NCBI GenBank assembly: GCA_958453575.1
Contig: CAUDYH010000071.1
Span: 1 to 6,622, forward strand
Reading direction: 5' to 3'
DNA: 6,622 nucleotides
From: an uncultured Collinsella sp.
GTDB lineage: Bacteria; Actinomycetota; Coriobacteriia; Coriobacteriales; Coriobacteriaceae
Shown here: piece after piece, positions 5,371 through 6,622 of the stretch
Layout: each line of letters begins with the position of its first letter
Numbering within the stretch: the stretch's first letter is position 1
Made by a program: the position numbers and the translations under genes
The notes under the pieces: generated by a model
Told to the model about the DNA's origin: nothing
The model's database searches: none
Seen by the model: only the letters and a program-made list of their open reading frames with translations

Positions 5371-6486
5371 TTACATTCCGTAACACTCAGCCGCTTTGGC
5401 CTTAAGCGCATTGACTGACTCTTCGTAGCCCTCTGCCTTGACCTCCATTTGCTTGGAGACGGTATCGAGATACGGGTGCACGTTCCATGACTTCAGACGC
5501 TCGGCAATCATGGCCGCAATCGTCTGGAAGAACACAAGATTGGGAATTGCGCTGAGCAGCGGAGCCACCTGAGGCACCGCAACCTCGTGAGCCCTACCCT
5601 TGGGATGGGCCGTGAGCAGCACCGTTTTTGCCGTAACGTTCGATAGCGCATCGGCGATATTCGCAAGACGCTCCGACCCCTGCGGATCGTCGACGATAAA
5701 CACCAGATAGCCCGGAACGATCTGCATCTCGGGACCGTGGACGAACTCCTCGCCTTCGTGATGCATGGCAGGAATCTTGATGGTCTCGCTCAGCTTGAGC
5801 GCTGCCTCCTCGGCAACACCATAGTTGGGGCCGTTGCCGACGACCATGGCGGGCATGTGCTCAGAAAGCTCGAGCATGTGATCTTGGACATATGCCTCGG
5901 CGGTCTTGCACATCACGGCATTAGCCTGGATAGCCTCGCGCAGGTCATCAAGACGCTGAGCAACGCCCTTGGCGTCAATCGTTCCGCGCGCCTGACCGCC
6001 GTAAATACCAAAGAGCACCAGGTACTCAACGAGAACCTCGACGCCCAGAGTCACAAAGTCCACCGACTCGACACCCACACCGTAGTCAAGAACGATGTCA
6101 GCGTGTTCCTTGATGGGTGCCTCGACGTTTGCCGTGAGCGCAACTGCAGCCATATCGTGTGCACGCATGTAATCGAGCGCCGCAATCGTATTGGTCGAAT
6201 AGCCGCTCTGCGAGACGGCGATGTTGAGCGCATGCTGCGGATAGGTGTGTTCAAAATCGACGAAGGCCTCGGGCGTCACAACGGACACCTGCATCTGCAG
6301 CGCATCTTGCAGGTAATCGCGGGCGCAATCGGCGGCATGGCGCGACGAACCCGAAGCAACGATGCGCAGTGCATCAAAAGAACCGGACTGGAAAATATCA
6401 ACGAGCTGCGCTACCAGCTCAGACGAACGCTCGAGGTTCTCCCCCATACGCACATGGGCAAGCTGAACGTAATCGAGCATCTTCAT
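5371..6486 (-). CDS. SIS-domain sugar-phosphate deglycase/isomerase, GfrE-like; first gene of the operon
   Basis: A cytoplasmic protein with two SIS domains, 371 aa from the chosen ATG. Seen: VASGSSRHAA (43-52) and VSQSGYSTNT (91-100), which form the first sugar-phosphate site; VVGNGPNYGVAEEAALKLSE (215-234), opening the second SIS domain; and EFVHGPEMQIV (247-257). E234 and H250 are 16 residues apart, as in GlmS and FrlB, so the catalytic pair is intact. The protein is closer to the GlmS isomerase half (EEAALKLSE) than the FrlB-like neighbour is. With a FrlB-like partner and a mannose-type PTS, the best comparison is Salmonella GfrE, a glucoselysine-6-phosphate deglycase; the assignment is inferred. 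The ATG is chosen because of GAGGTGA just upstream. A TTG at 6525 would add 13 residues but lies inside the presumed operator. Confidence 0.8.
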   Translation of the reverse strand: MKMLDYVQLAHVRMGENLERSSELVAQLVDIFQSGSFDALRIVASGSSRHAADCARDYLQDALQMQVSVVTPEAFVDFEHTYPQHALNIAVSQSGYSTNTIAALDYMRAHDMAAVALTANVEAPIKEHADIVLDYGVGVESVDFVTLGVEVLVEYLVLFGIYGGQARGTIDAKGVAQRLDDLREAIQANAVMCKTAEAYVQDHMLELSEHMPAMVVGNGPNYGVAEEAALKLSETIKIPAMHHEGEEFVHGPEMQIVPGYLVFIVDDPQGSERLANIADALSNVTAKTVLLTAHPKGRAHEVAVPQVAPLLSAIPNLVFFQTIAAMIAERLKSWNVHPYLDTVSKQMEVKAEGYEESVNALKAKAAECYGM

Positions 6487-6490
6487 CGTC

Positions 6491-6497
6491 TCACCTC
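6491..6497 (-). promoter_or_regulatory. Ribosome-binding site deciding the start of the first SIS gene
   Basis: The minus strand has GAGGTGA, a seven-base match to the 16S anti-Shine-Dalgarno end, followed by GACG and the ATG ending at 6486. A second ATG two codons on (6478-6480) is possible but less well spaced. Confidence 0.75.
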
Positions 6498-6507
6498 GTA
6501 ACAAATC

Positions 6508-6526
6508 ATTAGTATTTGATACCAAT
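6508..6526. promoter_or_regulatory. 19-bp palindromic operator candidate upstream of the SIS/PTS operon
   Basis: The plus strand reads ATTAGTAT-TTG-ATACCAAT: two 8-bp arms that match in 7 of 8 positions around a TTG centre. A wider symmetry surrounds it, GTAAC at 6498-6502 and GTTAC at 6531-6535, almost on the same centre. GTAT...ATAC-cored palindromes are typical of GntR/HutC-family sugar repressors, so a substrate-responsive GntR repressor is likely; no regulator gene lies in the window. It sits 22-40 nt before the start codon, a good place to block transcription. In the mRNA the same bases could form an 8-bp stem (the single mismatch becomes G-U), so an RNA element is a weaker alternative. 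Confidence 0.6.
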
Positions 6527-6547
6527 CACAGTTACAGGTTACGGCTT

Positions 6548-6556
6548 TTTGATACC
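6548..6556. promoter_or_regulatory. Second operator half-site, in phase with the palindrome
   Basis: TTTGATACC at 6548-6556 repeats exactly the right half of the operator (6515-6523) at a distance of 33 bp, about three helical turns, so both copies face the same side of the DNA. The left arm is degenerate (ACGGCTTT instead of ATTAGTAT). It may be an auxiliary repressor site. Confidence 0.4.
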
Positions 6557-6622
6557 TCTTTGTCGATTAATTTATCCCCATCGGCGAACGGTCGATTTTG
6601 AGCCATGTAAGGTTGTATATAC

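Larger units (their letters stand above)
6487..6622 (-). promoter_or_regulatory. Leader/promoter region of the SIS-PTS operon
   Basis: These 136 nt are clearly richer in A and T than the genes and hold the operator, its half-site and the ribosome-binding site. A possible but weak promoter on the minus strand is TCGACA (6561-6566) with TAACCT (6536-6541) at a long 19-bp spacing, which would overlap the half-site. Another palindrome, GTATATAC, ends exactly at the right window edge (6615-6622) and shares the GTAT/ATAC core; it may be a third site or part of a neighbouring promoter. No open frame of note starts here on the plus strand. Confidence 0.45.

Noticed and set aside
4234..5418. 394-codon plus-strand open frame opposite the FrlB-like gene
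   Set aside because: It is low in complexity (rich in Val, Leu, Asp, Glu, Ala), matches no family, and is explained by the high GC3 of the real gene on the other strand.
5737..6501. 254-codon plus-strand open frame opposite the first SIS gene
   Set aside because: It has no family resemblance; the antisense SIS protein has intact motifs throughout.
6487..6525. TTG start giving a 384-residue first SIS protein
   Set aside because: The TTG lies in the palindromic operator and lacks a ribosome-binding site, while the ATG at 6486 has GAGGTGA at good spacing.
6498..6535. Antiterminator RNA (RAT/BglG-type) at the operon start
   Set aside because: The bases could fold as RNA, but no terminator overlaps or follows before the first gene, so a DNA operator is the better reading.
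6487..6622. Sigma-54 (-24/-12) promoter as used by Salmonella gfr
   Set aside because: No GG-N10-GC element of the right form is visible, and this lineage is not expected to use sigma-54.

Overview
The window most likely comes from a Coriobacteriia gut actinobacterium, probably Collinsella or a close relative. This is an inference from the high GC content, the strong GC-ending codon bias, the Actinobacteria-style intergenic hairpins and the gene content. No rRNA or marker gene confirms it. All eight genes I can support lie on the minus strand, so the window reads right to left.

Right to left: (1) 6487-6622 is a relatively AT-rich leader with a near-perfect 19-bp palindrome and a second half-site 33 bp upstream, read here as promoter and operator. 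(2) 6486-5371 and 5310-4249 encode two SIS-domain proteins of the GlmS/FrlB/GfrE-GfrF type, each keeping the Glu...His pair spaced 16 residues apart. (3) 4192-4220 is a textbook intrinsic terminator. (4) 4162-1633 encodes a complete mannose-family phosphotransferase system (PTS) in the order EIIA, EIIB, EIIC, EIID, with EIIC and EIID overlapping by 11 nt. (5) 1567-1600 is a second terminator-like hairpin. (6) 1549-713 encodes a TIM-barrel sugar epimerase resembling FrlC. (7) 387-712 is a non-coding gap with a 62-bp-period array of alternating inverted repeats and a 12-bp hairpin. (8) 386-1 is the 5' part of hisZ, a histidine biosynthesis gene that continues off the left edge.

The likely joint function of genes 2-6 is uptake and breakdown of Amadori (glycation) compounds such as fructoselysine or glucoselysine. 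The PTS would import and phosphorylate the substrate, so no separate FrlD-type kinase is needed. The two SIS proteins would act as deglycases releasing glucose 6-phosphate (or a related sugar phosphate) and the free amino acid. The FrlC-like enzyme would convert an epimeric form into the usable one. The set resembles the Salmonella gfrABCDEF operon plus an frlC homologue. I recall that fructoselysine use has been reported for Collinsella intestinalis, so the pathway itself may not be new. The less expected features are the two terminators placed directly before ribosome-binding sites inside the operon, the palindromic operator with a phased half-site, and the 62-bp repeat array.
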